DNA from: Sugiyamaella lignohabitans
Lineage: Eukaryota > Ascomycota > Dipodascomycetes > Dipodascales > Trichomonascaceae
NCBI RefSeq assembly: GCF_001640025.1
Contig: NC_031672.1
Coordinates: forward strand, 4,588,001 to 4,652,000
Reading direction: 5' to 3'
Length of the DNA: 64,000 nt
The translations under genes were made by a program, and so were the position numbers. The notes beneath the pieces were generated by a model. The model made no database searches, was not told the origin of the DNA, and saw only the letters and a list, made by a program, of their open reading frames with translations. How positions within the stretch are numbered: position 1 is the first letter of the stretch; each line of letters starts with the position of its first letter. Of the stretch, positions 23,188-33,744 are shown piece after piece.

Positions 23188-26076
23188 ATGTCGTTCCTAG
23201 AGACCTTAAAGACCAAGGCTTCACAGTTGTCGCTGTTTGACAACGCAAACGGTTCTAATTACAGGCCAGAAGACTCGATTTATAATCGGAAACTGAGTAG
23301 AGATGAGCTATTTACGGCAGATTACAGGTTACCTCCTTCCGAATCTCTGATGGATCAGTGTTCAGCAGAGGTCTCGATCGCTCTTCCCGGGACCAGAATT
23401 AAAGGAGCTCCCTTATTCCAGGGCAAGCTGTATCTGTCAGAATCGTTTTTGGTATTCACAAGTGCACCAGATCCTCGTGATTGTACATTTAGTATACCGC
23501 TTGTGACTATTCGCCGGGTTGAAAGACTGCCGTCTCAATTTTTTGCATTGATGATTCACTTGTATCATGGTGTTACCATCACCATTCAATTTGTGGGGCT
23601 CCGATCACATTGTGAAGGGTTTTGTAAAGTTTTAAAGGACAATCTGAGATCGAATCTGCCTTTGATTAAACAATTAAGACCATATTTGCATAGTTTTTTC
23701 TCGGAATACTTGGTTGTGAATCATACTGAGGATGTGGTACCGACTGATTCTAACAGCGGGGATGGCGGAAAACAAATCGGAATAGTTTCAGGCAAGTCAG
23801 TACCCAAAGTGAAATCGGTACCAGAACCTCCTCAGGGTTTAGGCCATTTATTTAGATATCCAGGAGACTCGCGTAAACTTCGTGACAAGTCAAAGATGAG
23901 ACTATGGCTTGAATATTTTCACGAACATGGACGAAATATATCGCTTATTCGACAGCCAGGATTTTACAAACTGATTAGAATTGGATTGCCAAATAAGCTG
24001 AGAGGTGAGATCTGGGAACTGACTAGTGGATCCATTTATCTTCGCATGCAGAATCAACGATTATATTCGTCATTGCTAGAAGAGTTTGATGGAAGGACTT
24101 CGCTAGCAATTGACGAGATTGAAAAGGATCTCAATCGATCGCTTCCAGAGTACAAAGCATATCAAGATCCTGAGGGAATCGGTAGATTAAGAAGAGTGCT
24201 GACGGTGTATTCCTGGAAGAATCCAGAGGTAGGATACTGCCAGGCAATGAATATAGTAGCAGCTGCACTACTAATCTATCAATCAGAAGAGCAGGCTTTC
24301 TGGTGTTTAAATACCATCTGTGACAAGTTACTACCAGGATACTATTCCAAGACCATGTATGGCACCCTGTTGGATCAGAAAGTCCTCGAATCTTTAGTGG
24401 AAAAGACAATGCCTATACTATGGGACCATCTTGTGAAATACGACGTGCAACTGTCAGTGGTATCACTTCCATGGTTTTTATCGATATTTATCAACTCAAT
24501 GCCTTTGGTATATGCATTTAGAATAGCAGATATCTTCTTTTTGGAGGGAGCAAGAACGCTTTTCCAGGTATCACTGGCTATTTTGCGAATCAACGGAGAA
24601 GAGTTATTAGATGCCACTGATGATGGAGCAGTAATTCAGATTCTCAAATCGTATTTCTCTACATTAGACCAACCAGCCCATCCAAATGCACAATCTGAGA
24701 AAATGAGGTCGATTACCAAATTCCAGCAGTTGATGGTTATTGCATTCAAAGAGTTTTCGGTGATTACCGACGAGATGATCAACCAGTTCCGATCGAAATA
24801 TGAAAACCAGATTCTTCAAGACATTGAAATATTTGCCAAACGTACACAGATTCGAAACCTACCCAAAGCGAGCAACATGACACCAGCAGAAGTAGGTATT
24901 GTTTACGACCGGTTCTACGGGGTTCTTCAAGAAACAAGACTGGGTCTGGGTAATGCCAAATCAGAGATGAATCTCGACACTTTTGTGGTGTTCATGGCAG
25001 GTATTGTGGACTGGATGAACCCCGTTTACCAGGAGCTGGGTAACGGTTCTGCCAACTCTCGGTTTACAGGTACACAAATCCCACCACCACATGATTTCAT
25101 AGAACGACTGTATCGTCGTTGGGATACGCAACTAAGGGGTATGTTGACTCTGGGAGACGTTGTACTCGGCTTGGACAGACTGATTGAACCAGATCTGATG
25201 ACAGCCATGTCCAACTTTTTTGAATTGTACGATAGTGAGGGTACTGGAAGCGTTGATCGAGAGGGCATTTTGAGTATGTCTGAAGGATTACTCTACTTGA
25301 CTAGACCATGGAGACAAGATCCATATATCCTTGACGAGACTTCTCTCAAACAGATCCAGAAGAACAAGTCTGACTATGCGAATTACATCGAGAAAAAGAG
25401 GGAGTTTGACTCAAAAGACGATAACGACAGTAGCGGGGAACCACCCAGCCCAGTCTCGCTCGTAAACATGTCATCGATCCAACACGAGCAATCCGCCAGG
25501 TACCTGTCAGCCATCAGTAACTTTATCCAGCGAGCATTCGAGTACGCTACACCTACCGAGACAGAAACAAAGCAACAAGAAAAGGATCTCATCAACCTCG
25601 ACGATAAATCTACCGAAACCAATAATGAAACAACCAACCCAACATCCTCGACCTCATCGGTAACATCAGCCGCAACCTTATCATCATCCTCACCCGCGAG
25701 TTCACGAGATAAACTGCACAGCAATGCAGCACTCAACCCAGACACTCCATTGACAATGAACCTCGCGACGTTCCGCATGGTGGTCCTTGCCGATGAGACC
25801 CTGGAGTTGTTCTTCGCGCAATCGTCGCAGCGGTCGGTGCATCTCACCGACAAAGGCACCGGAGTGTTTGACACATCCAAACGACGCGGAATCTCAGCAG
25901 CAGCCACACTCCGCAACGTCTTCGACGGCATCATCAACGACGGCATGCGCGTAGCAGGCGAACTCCGTCGCCGTATCGACGAAATCGACCGCCAAGTCAA
26001 AGACGACGACGACGATGACGATGTGTCCACTGTCAAGCAGGCCGACCGCGACCTGCTCGAAGAGCCTCAGACTTAA
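23188..26076 (+). CDS. GYP2: GRAM-TBC-EF-hand Rab GTPase-activating protein (Gyp2/Mdr1 type)
   Basis: Accelerates GTP hydrolysis on Rab (Ypt) GTPases, controlling membrane traffic. At 962 residues it is close to yeast Gyp2/Mdr1 (950 aa). Domains: GRAM at about residues 50-155 (LFQGKLYLSESFLVFTS); TBC at about 265-500, beginning GLPNKLRGEIWEL. The arginine finger is in IEKDLNR (311-317, Arg317) and the glutamine finger in YCQAMN (Gln352), so catalytic residues are present. An EF-hand-like loop, DSEGTGSVDREG, lies near residue 682. The C-terminal region is acidic and Ser/Thr-rich and ends in a run of Asp. The ATG at 23188 opens the family-typical N-terminus. Convergent with the low-complexity gene. 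The family is firm; strict orthology to GYP2 is inferred from the three-domain layout. Confidence 0.9.
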   Translation: MSFLETLKTKASQLSLFDNANGSNYRPEDSIYNRKLSRDELFTADYRLPPSESLMDQCSAEVSIALPGTRIKGAPLFQGKLYLSESFLVFTSAPDPRDCTFSIPLVTIRRVERLPSQFFALMIHLYHGVTITIQFVGLRSHCEGFCKVLKDNLRSNLPLIKQLRPYLHSFFSEYLVVNHTEDVVPTDSNSGDGGKQIGIVSGKSVPKVKSVPEPPQGLGHLFRYPGDSRKLRDKSKMRLWLEYFHEHGRNISLIRQPGFYKLIRIGLPNKLRGEIWELTSGSIYLRMQNQRLYSSLLEEFDGRTSLAIDEIEKDLNRSLPEYKAYQDPEGIGRLRRVLTVYSWKNPEVGYCQAMNIVAAALLIYQSEEQAFWCLNTICDKLLPGYYSKTMYGTLLDQKVLESLVEKTMPILWDHLVKYDVQLSVVSLPWFLSIFINSMPLVYAFRIADIFFLEGARTLFQVSLAILRINGEELLDATDDGAVIQILKSYFSTLDQPAHPNAQSEKMRSITKFQQLMVIAFKEFSVITDEMINQFRSKYENQILQDIEIFAKRTQIRNLPKASNMTPAEVGIVYDRFYGVLQETRLGLGNAKSEMNLDTFVVFMAGIVDWMNPVYQELGNGSANSRFTGTQIPPPHDFIERLYRRWDTQLRGMLTLGDVVLGLDRLIEPDLMTAMSNFFELYDSEGTGSVDREGILSMSEGLLYLTRPWRQDPYILDETSLKQIQKNKSDYANYIEKKREFDSKDDNDSSGEPPSPVSLVNMSSIQHEQSARYLSAISNFIQRAFEYATPTETETKQQEKDLINLDDKSTETNNETTNPTSSTSSVTSAATLSSSSPASSRDKLHSNAALNPDTPLTMNLATFRMVVLADETLELFFAQSSQRSVHLTDKGTGVFDTSKRRGISAAATLRNVFDGIINDGMRVAGELRRRIDEIDRQVKDDDDDDDVSTVKQADRDLLEEPQT

Positions 26077-26112
26077 TGATATATATCTCGATATTTCTAC
26101 CCGATCCCGACG

Positions 26113-26250
26113 TGCCTCCGGCGGCTGGGGCTCTGCCCCAGACCCCGTGGCTCCTCTCGCTTCGCTCGAGTCGGTTCGTCGACGGTCCCAGCCGCTCCGC
26201 GGAGCGGAGCACAACCAGGGTCTGGGGCGGAGCCCCAGCCGCCGGAGGCA
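26113..26250. repeat. GC palindrome element, full
   Basis: TGCCTCCGGCGGCTGGGG to CCGCCGGAGGCA, with GCTCCGCGGAGCGGAGC near the centre. It fills half of the 282-base spacer between two convergent stop codons (26076 and 26359). Confidence 0.9.
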
Positions 26251-26358
26251 TGACCCGGCCACCAAGTGGCAAAACATAATAAATATTCATAAATAGACAC
26301 ATTCCTTGATCCCCCCGTCGCAGTATTAAACCAAGTAAGGAATATAAATACACATGTA

Positions 26359-29130
26359 CTAGTCCAGCCCGAAAGCTCGGCGGAGGCCAGGGAACTTTTT
26401 CTTTTTGGCGATGGTGCCGTCGGGGTTGAACTTGATGATGTCGCTGTCGTACGAGGTGTCGTTGGCACGTAGCTTTCGGGATGACTTTTTAGATGAGGCG
26501 GTCGACACTTTGCGCGGCTCGGGCTGGCCGTTGCGTGACGAGACCAGCATTTTAGCAGAGTTGGACGGCGAGAACACTCCCATAAACTTGTTCTTGGGTT
26601 TCTGGCGTGGCGGCTCCATCGTCATATCCAGCTCTACAGGCACTGGCAGGGTTGGCACAGGCAGGTCCGTGTCAGAATCCGAGTCGGCGATTCTCGATCG
26701 GAATGGCTGGCTTGCAGACACAGCTGGAATTGGTGCCGTGGCTGCAAGGGTAGTGGCAGCAAACGGTCGTGGTGTGGATGTTGGAACCTGCGACATGGGT
26801 CGTCGCTGTGTACCAGGTACCTGGGTTTGTGGAGCAGAAACTGGATCTCGCATACTCATTCTCGAGAATTTATTAGAACTGCGGCCCTTGGATCGCTTCT
26901 CACGCTCAAAACTAGACGTCGAGTTGGTTCGTTCAAGTGCTGTGCTCGTCACAGGAAGGTGCGAAAAGTCGGGTCTTTGACTGTTAGACAAAAGTGACGC
27001 TGTTCTCTGGGGTCCTGATGTGGTGGGCAGGTGCGAAAAGTCTGGTCGTTGAGTGTTTGACCGGAGCGAGTGGGTTCTAAATCCTCCTCCATTGGTAGCA
27101 GGAGTTCTGGTTGGTGTTACTTTAGGAGACAAACCAGGGTTTCCACCGTGACGGAATTGAGGTGACGGTGGCTCAGCCCATCCATTGCCATACTCGTTAT
27201 ATTGACCATCCAAATAAGCTGTGGCTTCATGCTCTCCTGAAGCACCTTCACGAGATGGCAGTTCATCCCGAAGTGACAATTGTTTGAATGTCTTGGGTTT
27301 GGCAGCACCAGCACGGTCACGTTTCCATGACGAGTCCGAATTGAGGGAAATGGCATCTAGATCGTCCTCAATATTACCATCTTCATGGGCATTGTGGTCT
27401 GAAGCAATCTGGGTGATATCGTCGTCTTCTGGTTCACCATCGCTATCCAAAGCAAGCGCTCTGTAATGATGGTGTTGAGATACTACAGTGGTAGATTGCT
27501 GCTGTTGAGTTACAACTGGTTCTCCTGGTGGTGGCGCTACACCAGTATTGTTGTTGTTTTTGTTGGATTGCTGTACAATTTGGTGATTGAGTTGTTGGTG
27601 GTGATACACATCGGTGGTCTGGCGATGTTGCTGCTGTTGTAAACTTTGACTGGTTTGACTGGTTCTTTTACGAAGCGAGTCCTGAAACCCAGCTCTGGGT
27701 TGAGTACCAGACTTGTTGTTACGTAGTGAATAGTTTTTGGTTGAACCAGTAGTGGCATTAGCAGTATTGCCAGCAGCGGCAGCATTTCTCATTTCGGTCT
27801 CGATTGGATCCTCAAAAGCATCAGAATAAACCGAGTTGCCACTATCAGAATCATCATGACGACCATTAGCAAGAGTTGCTGAACCCATAGCGTTATGAGA
27901 AGCGCCTTTGGTAGACCGAGCAGCAGCGGCAGTGGCAGCAGGACTTGAGATTCTTCGGTTACTAGATGATTTGCCAACAGGAGTAGAAGCAGTTAAAGGA
28001 TGTTTTCTGGCAGCAAGAGATGCAGCAGCAGCATGGGCTGATTGTACAGGCTGTAAAAACTCTCTGTATCCATCGTTGCTGGCAGGAATGGGGATGTACT
28101 CAATATCCGACTCACCGCTAAACGAGACTCGGGTATTTTTACGCTTCAAACTAGTAGTACTAGCAGAAGGGTCCACAGCAGTTGTACCACCACTACCACC
28201 TCCATCAGATGAAGAGTTGATTGACGAGGTGTCTTTCAAAGCAGGTTTCATTGGAGAAACCGATCGTGGTGGAGGAACATGTTTAACAGGAGTGGATCTT
28301 CTTCTAGCTTGTAATCTATCACGATCACCTTCTTCATCCTCCTCTTGTAAAGGAGTAAACCCGATTCTAGGACTAGTAATATGGCGTGGACTAGCTCCTT
28401 TACCAGATGCAGGCAACGGAGGAGGATTAGGCAGTCTGCTAGTACCACCAGAAGTCGATGAAGGAGACGAAAAAAAGTCTGTAGTTTGAACCAGATGCTC
28501 GGCATCCTCTTCAGATACAGGATTCAACTCACTTTCAAACGACATTGCATGTCCACCGTGACCACCACCAGATCTAGAACCCGAACTACCACTAGCAGAC
28601 CGTCGAACTGGTGTAGTATGCAGTGGAACAGTCTTGGTACTGATAAGCTGGAAAGAACCGAGGTTACGAACAGTGGTAGTAGTTAGTGACATGGTCCGAC
28701 CATGCTGGCCAGCACCAGAAGTAGTTGTAGTAGTGGTCGTAGTGGTAGTAGTCCTAGTAGAGGGGATATTTCTAACTGAAGGAGAATTGGAGAAACCCAT
28801 TGACGGGGATCGGGTAGGTCTACCAACACCACTAGCACCACCGGCATAATTATACCCAGATATATTTTGGGTTAGCGAAGTGGATCGTCCAATGGCATTG
28901 GCAGCAGGAAGACTGTCGTTAGTCAAGGAATGTCTTCGCAGAGCAGTTGCAGCAGCAGCAGACGATAGTTTTGCAGTTGATCCATTAGGAGATGCCAATC
29001 CACCAACATTAGCAGCAGCAGCCAGAGCAGCAGGACTTGGCAGATGTCTATTTGGAGGTAAATCCTCGACTCCAGTATAGGCGGTGAGCGAATAAGTTCG
29101 ATCCGACCTTTTTCTAGAAAATAGCGGCAT
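26359..29130 (-). CDS. Large low-complexity Ser/Thr-rich protein
   Basis: A 923-residue protein without a recognised enzymatic domain. It is rich in Ser, Thr, Ala and Gln with many SP/TP and RxxS sites, has Gln/His/Asn runs around residues 490-560, and carries two near-repeats of QRPDFSHLP at roughly residues 690 and 715. The ends look conserved: the start is MPLFSRKRSDRTYSL, and the last 30 residues contain DIIKFNPDGTIAKKKK then FPGLRRAFGLD, a basic amphipathic tail that could bind membrane. This build recalls eisosome or cell-cortex scaffolds of the Seg1/Seg2 kind, but I cannot show homology. Start ATG 29130. Codon use and length argue for a real gene. Confidence 0.7.
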   Translation of the reverse strand: MPLFSRKRSDRTYSLTAYTGVEDLPPNRHLPSPAALAAAANVGGLASPNGSTAKLSSAAAATALRRHSLTNDSLPAANAIGRSTSLTQNISGYNYAGGASGVGRPTRSPSMGFSNSPSVRNIPSTRTTTTTTTTTTTSGAGQHGRTMSLTTTTVRNLGSFQLISTKTVPLHTTPVRRSASGSSGSRSGGGHGGHAMSFESELNPVSEEDAEHLVQTTDFFSSPSSTSGGTSRLPNPPPLPASGKGASPRHITSPRIGFTPLQEEDEEGDRDRLQARRRSTPVKHVPPPRSVSPMKPALKDTSSINSSSDGGGSGGTTAVDPSASTTSLKRKNTRVSFSGESDIEYIPIPASNDGYREFLQPVQSAHAAAASLAARKHPLTASTPVGKSSSNRRISSPAATAAAARSTKGASHNAMGSATLANGRHDDSDSGNSVYSDAFEDPIETEMRNAAAAGNTANATTGSTKNYSLRNNKSGTQPRAGFQDSLRKRTSQTSQSLQQQQHRQTTDVYHHQQLNHQIVQQSNKNNNNTGVAPPPGEPVVTQQQQSTTVVSQHHHYRALALDSDGEPEDDDITQIASDHNAHEDGNIEDDLDAISLNSDSSWKRDRAGAAKPKTFKQLSLRDELPSREGASGEHEATAYLDGQYNEYGNGWAEPPSPQFRHGGNPGLSPKVTPTRTPATNGGGFRTHSLRSNTQRPDFSHLPTTSGPQRTASLLSNSQRPDFSHLPVTSTALERTNSTSSFEREKRSKGRSSNKFSRMSMRDPVSAPQTQVPGTQRRPMSQVPTSTPRPFAATTLAATAPIPAVSASQPFRSRIADSDSDTDLPVPTLPVPVELDMTMEPPRQKPKNKFMGVFSPSNSAKMLVSSRNGQPEPRKVSTASSKKSSRKLRANDTSYDSDIIKFNPDGTIAKKKKFPGLRRAFGLD

Positions 29131-29263
29131 GGCGAAGACTAGTAAATTAGATGCTGTTGGAAAAGCAGGTGTAAAAATTAAGTGCGACTATGATATCGCA
29201 GCGATTTTAAACAAGAAGAAAGATGAATGGACCAATAAATAGCGAGCAGAACAGTATTGACAG

Positions 29264-29475
29264 CTGGTACTCTCTAATTTCGATAGCTGATATATCTGAT
29301 GCTCTAAGATAGATTAGTGATAACTGATACTCTAAGACCCAGTATTGCTACCTGATACTCCAAGACCAGTATATTGATAGCTGATACTCCAAGACCAGTA
29401 TATTGATAGCTGATAGTCTAAGACCCAAATACTCGAAAATTAGTTGTCTGATACTTGAGACCCGATATCTGAAAA
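29264..29475. repeat. 29-base minisatellite
   Basis: Two near-perfect units beginning GATAGCTGATACTCCAAGAC, flanked by several decayed copies of the core CTGATACTCTAAGACC. Starts about 130 bases upstream of the low-complexity gene's ATG. Confidence 0.75.
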
Positions 29476-29989
29476 GTCAAAACTACTCAATCGCTAGATG
29501 TCAGATGCCAGAGTCCAGAAACCAAATGAAATGCTGAAGCTGGGGTGTTATATTAAACTGCCGGTCGAATCGTCACTCAGTCGGTCGGTTAATCGGCTGA
29601 TGCAGTTGCTGTGTCGAAACCCACAACACCAAACCAAACTTCGCAAACAACGCAAGAAAACACAGGGTTCTATCTCTTTTTTACTGAGCACTTCTTCTAC
29701 TTCTTCTCAATTGACAGCAGAATACCAAACTACCGGTCAAGTAACGCGAACAAAGACGACGAGACAAGACACTCGTCACCAAACCAAACCAAAACAAAAA
29801 CTGTGATCAAATGGTGTGGTATGTGCACACTCAAGAGATAGCACGCGCACTTATAATTTTGCCGGAAAATAGAGTTTGAGGCTGGTTGTGACTTGGAACA
29901 GCCGTGAACACAATATCACAAGTACAGGAATGTCGCAAGCAGAAAACAACTGGCTTTTGCCTTTCCACAGTCAGTAAGTCAGTCAGTAG

Positions 29990-30026
29990 CAGCAACAGCA
30001 GTAGCAGCAGCAGCAGCAGCAGCAGG
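29990..30026 (+). repeat. CAG trinucleotide run
   Basis: Imperfect (CAG)n with a few AAC/TAG-type interruptions, in non-coding DNA. Confidence 0.75.
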
Positions 30027-30599
30027 AAACAATCGAACCGAGACGGGGTCCTTTCTTTAGAACCTGGAAAAGAAAAACAAAAAAGCGAAAAAATCACAAC
30101 AAAATCTTTACAATGGCAATGACAATTGCAAAATGGACGCGTGAGCACAACCAAAAATAAAAAAAGTCAGTACCGATTTGTTCGTGTTTTTCTTGTACTA
30201 GTGAAAATAAACTATGTCGGGTCAAGTCAAGTGAGACAGATGAACAAGAGCGTGCAACTGCAAGTGCACCTGCACCTGCTGCGACCGACCGCCGACCGAT
30301 CGATGTCCTCTCCAGCGCCAGCCAGCTGCTCCAGCAGCAGAATCACCACCAGCGGCAGCAGCCCCGGCAGCAGCAGCACGTCCCGGGCGTGAGATGTATG
30401 TAGGGTTGTGCGTGAGATTACGATTGCGGTTGTGGGTTAGACCCCGGTGTGGGCGGCTGCCCCAGCCCCAGCCAGCCATCCAGCATCCAGCGGCACGCAG
30501 CAACCGCCCTGCACATCCCTCCCCTGGCTCTTTCCTCCCAACCACCACCCCCGGCACGCAGCTCACCACCGCCGGAATGTGACCCTCCGGGAGGGGGTC

Positions 30600-30828
30600 T
30601 GCCTCCGGCGGCTGGGGCTCCGCCCCAGACCCTGGTTGTGCTCCGCTTCGCGGAGCGGCTGGGACCACCTCGGCCGGGTGGGGTGGGGGTGTGCCTCCGG
30701 CGGCTGGGGCTCCGCCCCAGACCCTGGTTGTGGTCCGCTTCGCGGACCGGCAGGGACCGTCGACGCCCGACTCGAGCGAAGCGAGAGGAGCCGCGGGGTC
30801 TGGGGCGCAGCCCCAGCCGCCGGAGGCA
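30600..30828. repeat. Compound GC palindrome element (two left arms, one right arm)
   Basis: Left arm at 30600 ending in GCTCCGCTTCGCGGAGC, a second left arm at 30692, then one right arm ending CCGCCGGAGGCA at 30828. This looks like a nested or duplicated element. About 320 bases upstream of the MIX17 ATG. Confidence 0.9.
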
Positions 30829-30984
30829 CACCCCGACCCCCCAGTGCACCACCCCTGAGCAGAAGCTGCTAGAACCGGCCGGCGGCCGGACATGTGCGCG
30901 CAGCGCCGCTAAGTCCGGTATATGCGCGCGCCACCCGGTGAGTGGCGGTTTGTCCCACAATTTTTCAGCCCTATCGGGGAGTGT

Positions 30985-30993
30985 TATATATAA
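30985..30993 (+). promoter_or_regulatory. TATA box of MIX17
   Basis: TATATATAA 157 bases upstream of the ATG, at a usual yeast distance for a leader of about 80-100 bases. Confidence 0.5.
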
Positions 30994-31149
30994 GCAGGCT
31001 CGGAGCACGTTCCTGACTATCACCAGCATCTTTCAGAAACCAAGTGCAAATTACACACTTGAATTCGTTGATTTTTTGATTTGTTAATTGATTCATTGGT
31101 TGATTTATCGATTGACTGTTTCGTTGCTGATTTTAATAGTCCATTCACA

Positions 31150-31614
31150 ATGCCAAGATCGTCCTCTCGTAGAAGTGGCCCCGCTCCATCTCGGTCTGCT
31201 CCTAGCAGATCCGCTCATACCATGTCGGCCCCTGTGTCGAGACAGGCTCCTCCACCACCTCCTCCAGCTGCTGCTGCCCATCATCCTCCTGCTCAGACCG
31301 GCCAGGCCCCTGGTTTGTTTGCCCAAATGGCCAGCACTGCTGCTGGTGTCGCAGTTGGTTCGGCTGTAGGCCACACTCTGGCCAACGGTGTTTCCAGCAT
31401 CTTCGGCGGCGGTTCGTCTGTTGCTGCTGTTCCCGAGCAAGCTGCTCCTTTACAAGCACAATCCCAATACCAGCAAGAAAACGCTGCCCGTCCCTGTGAC
31501 ATCGACGCCCGCAACTTCACCAAATGTCTCGACGACAACGGCGGCAACATGCAAATCTGCGACTGGTATCTCCAACAGCTCAAGGCCTGTCAAGAGGCTG
31601 CCAGAAACTACTAA
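31150..31614 (+). CDS. MIX17: MIX17/CHCHD2-10 family twin CX9C protein
   Basis: Small mitochondrial intermembrane-space protein, relative of human CHCHD2/CHCHD10 and yeast Mix17. At 154 residues: Arg/Ser/Pro-rich N-terminus suited to mitochondrial targeting (MPRSSSRRSGPAPSR), a Pro/Ala stretch, a hydrophobic glycine-rich segment (AGVAVGSAVGHTLANG) and a C-terminal CHCH domain. Cysteines fall at 116, 126, 137 and 147, giving an exact CX9C-X10-CX9C pattern, the substrate signature for Mia40 oxidative import. The ATG at 31150 follows a CAA context; the longer frame upstream has no ATG. Convergent with RHO3. Confidence 0.95.
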   Translation: MPRSSSRRSGPAPSRSAPSRSAHTMSAPVSRQAPPPPPPAAAAHHPPAQTGQAPGLFAQMASTAAGVAVGSAVGHTLANGVSSIFGGGSSVAAVPEQAAPLQAQSQYQQENAARPCDIDARNFTKCLDDNGGNMQICDWYLQQLKACQEAARNY

Positions 31615-32045
31615 ACTCTCTATTCTCTTTTGTAAATAATCTCTAATACACTTTAGCATTACTTTTGGGGCCTGTGTGCCTCCGGCGGCTGGGGCTGCGC
31701 CCCAGACCCCGTGGCTCCTCTCGCTTCGCTCGAGTCGGGCGAGGGGGGTCCCAGGCACTTCGTGGGTCCCTCACGGGCCCGTCAACTGAGTCCGGGAGCT
31801 CGCGAAGCGAGCACAACCAGGGTCTGGGGCGGAGCCCCAGCCGCCGGAGGCAGTGCCACGGTCGGTAAAGGAGCAGGGGAGAAGAATTAGGGGGTGTTAT
31901 TAAGAGAGAAGCGACAAATACAAGCAAAAAAAACACGAGTCAACAGTGGAAGGAGAATATTTTAGGTGGTGCGGACAGCACGTCACGCTCCACGGCTGTA
32001 GAAGAAGAGGTTGGTGGTGGGATGAGAGGAGAAGAGAGAAGAGAT
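31615..32045. other. Convergent spacer MIX17-RHO3
   Basis: Holds a full GC palindrome 62 bases after the MIX17 stop, then purine-rich sequence up to the RHO3 stop. No gene seen. Confidence 0.6.
31677..31852. repeat. GC palindrome element, full
   Basis: TGCCTCCGGCGGCTGGGG to CCGCCGGAGGCA, with a centre of about 60 bases. The flanks extend the palindrome by GTG/CAC-like bases. Confidence 0.9.
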
Positions 32046-32681
32046 CTATGAAATGACACATTTGCTGGACTTCTCTTCTTCATGAGTTCCCTTGGCTTTG
32101 GCACTGAGAGCGCATCGGGCAGCCTCGGTGAACGCTTCGTTGACGCCGCGGTTGCGTTTGGCCGAACACTCGAGGTAACGGAGTGCGCCGACCTGTTTAG
32201 CCACTGCCAGTCCCTCGTCGTAGGTGATCATGCGTTTTCTGGGGTCGTCGCCGCCAGCAGCACCACCATTAGCCTCGGCAGACTCTTCAGTGTTTCGCAG
32301 GTCGCACTTGAGTGCTACCAGCACCAGCTTGACTCCCTCACAATGGTCGACAATTTCTGAAACCCACTTGGTTTGGGCGTTTTCCAGCGAGTCTCTCGAG
32401 TCTACTGAGAAACAGAGCATGATTGTATGGGTGTCTGAGTAACTGAGAGACCGTAGTCTGTCAAACTCTTCCTGACCAGCAGTATCCCACAGCGACAGTT
32501 GCATGGCCTGACCGTCGACAAAAATATCGTGAACATAGTTCTCAAAAACTGTTGGTTCATACACTTGAGGAAAGTATCCTCGTGTGAATACGTTCAACAA
32601 CGACGTCTTACCACACGCACCATCGCCGAGAATGACGATTTTACGGGCTATGGGTTTGGACGCTCCACCACAAAGAGGCAT
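32046..32681 (-). CDS. RHO3: Rho-family small GTPase Rho3
   Basis: Membrane-anchored GTPase for polarised exocytosis and actin organisation at bud sites. 211 residues with all G motifs: GDGACGKT (19-26), effector region YEPTVFENYVHDIFVD, DTAGQEEFDRLRS, KCDLRN and CSAK. The C-terminus is CVIS, a CaaX prenylation box. The insert between KCDLRN and MITYDEGLA (about 20 residues, Gly/Ala-rich) and the GDGACGKTSLLNVFTRGYFP stretch are typical of Rho3 rather than Rho1 or Cdc42. The ATG at 32681 gives the family-typical N-terminus. Convergent with MIX17 and divergent from the J-protein gene. Confidence 0.95.
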   Translation of the reverse strand: MPLCGGASKPIARKIVILGDGACGKTSLLNVFTRGYFPQVYEPTVFENYVHDIFVDGQAMQLSLWDTAGQEEFDRLRSLSYSDTHTIMLCFSVDSRDSLENAQTKWVSEIVDHCEGVKLVLVALKCDLRNTEESAEANGGAAGGDDPRKRMITYDEGLAVAKQVGALRYLECSAKRNRGVNEAFTEAARCALSAKAKGTHEEEKSSKCVIS

Positions 32682-33744
32682 TTTGTATCTGTCGAAACAA
32701 AAAAAGTTCTGAAGTCAAAAATGGGTTCTAGTCACAACAATACCAAAACAGAATAACACAAAACAGTAAACTGAACTTTTCTTCTGTCTACGCTTATGCG
32801 ATTATTTCACGTCGATTACTCAGGTCGATTATCTGAAGTCGAGTATTCGATTGATTATTTCACGTCGAGTCTTCGTGCTATTAAAAACTTATCAGTTGGA
32901 TGATCTAATCTAATCTGATCTGATAATAACAACAGTTGAAAGTGTCAAGTCGGTGGAGCACGTCGATCTAATAGAATCGTATCTGAAGAATGAGAAATAT
33001 CTGGTAAAACGAGTCACAGTTTCTCCTTTCTAAGTTCTAAGACGGGATTTGCTTGCCAGTGTCCAGTAACTAGCACAATTATATCGAGACAGCTCTTATT
33101 AATATGCAGCAGCAGTAGTCAGCGACCAGTCAATAATCAAGAGACAACAATTTAAGTAATCAATCAATCGATCACTAATAAACAATCAATCCAGAGTCGA
33201 CAGCCAGAAAGTCAAAAATCAGATTCACAATCAGATTCGTTCTTCTAACAACAATCAAACTACTACTACAGCTTCTGTTAGTACTTAGTCCTCCTCCTCC
33301 TCCTCTCCATCGTGAACCAACCAACCCCCGCCAGCCAGCTTGAAATCCGCGTGACCATCTCCCTGCGTCTCACATCGAACTATCACAACCAAATAAACAC
33401 CAGCAAATGGAACATCAGAACACAGTCCACTCGTCAACCCACACATGCCACAACCCCCCTCCTCTCTCCCTCCCCCTCTCTTGCTCGACAAATCATGCCA
33501 CAACCTCTCCACACCCCGTCTTCTCACTCCTTCAACACCATTCAAAAACCCCAACCACACCACACTCACCTTGTGACCTACTCGTTAAATATCACGTCTA
33601 TCTCCTCACCGCTGTACTACCTGTCGTGAAATATATATAAATATATATGTACCTTGGCTTCAGCTACTCTAAACGGGTTTGTTTACTAAAAGGGGCAGAT
33701 CAGTCTAGGAAACCAACCCTTACCCACACTGATACGGTGGGCTC

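Larger units (their letters stand above)
29131..31149. other. Divergent promoter region, low-complexity gene / MIX17
   Basis: Two kilobases with a 29-base minisatellite (29260-29475), CAG-type triplet runs (29990-30026 and 30330-30385), a compound GC palindrome and a TATA box before MIX17. Open frames here are repeat-derived. Confidence 0.6.

Noticed and set aside
25383..26036. 217-codon ORF opposite the end of the RabGAP gene
   Set aside because: Mirror of the Ser/Thr/Asp-rich tail; low-complexity antisense frame.
30222..30893. Minus-strand ORF of 223 codons (and many similar Pro/Ala/Gly-rich frames at 356, 14182, 21943, 33647, 61168)
   Set aside because: They are translations of the GC palindromes ([21 protein letters not shown]) and contain no other recognisable content.
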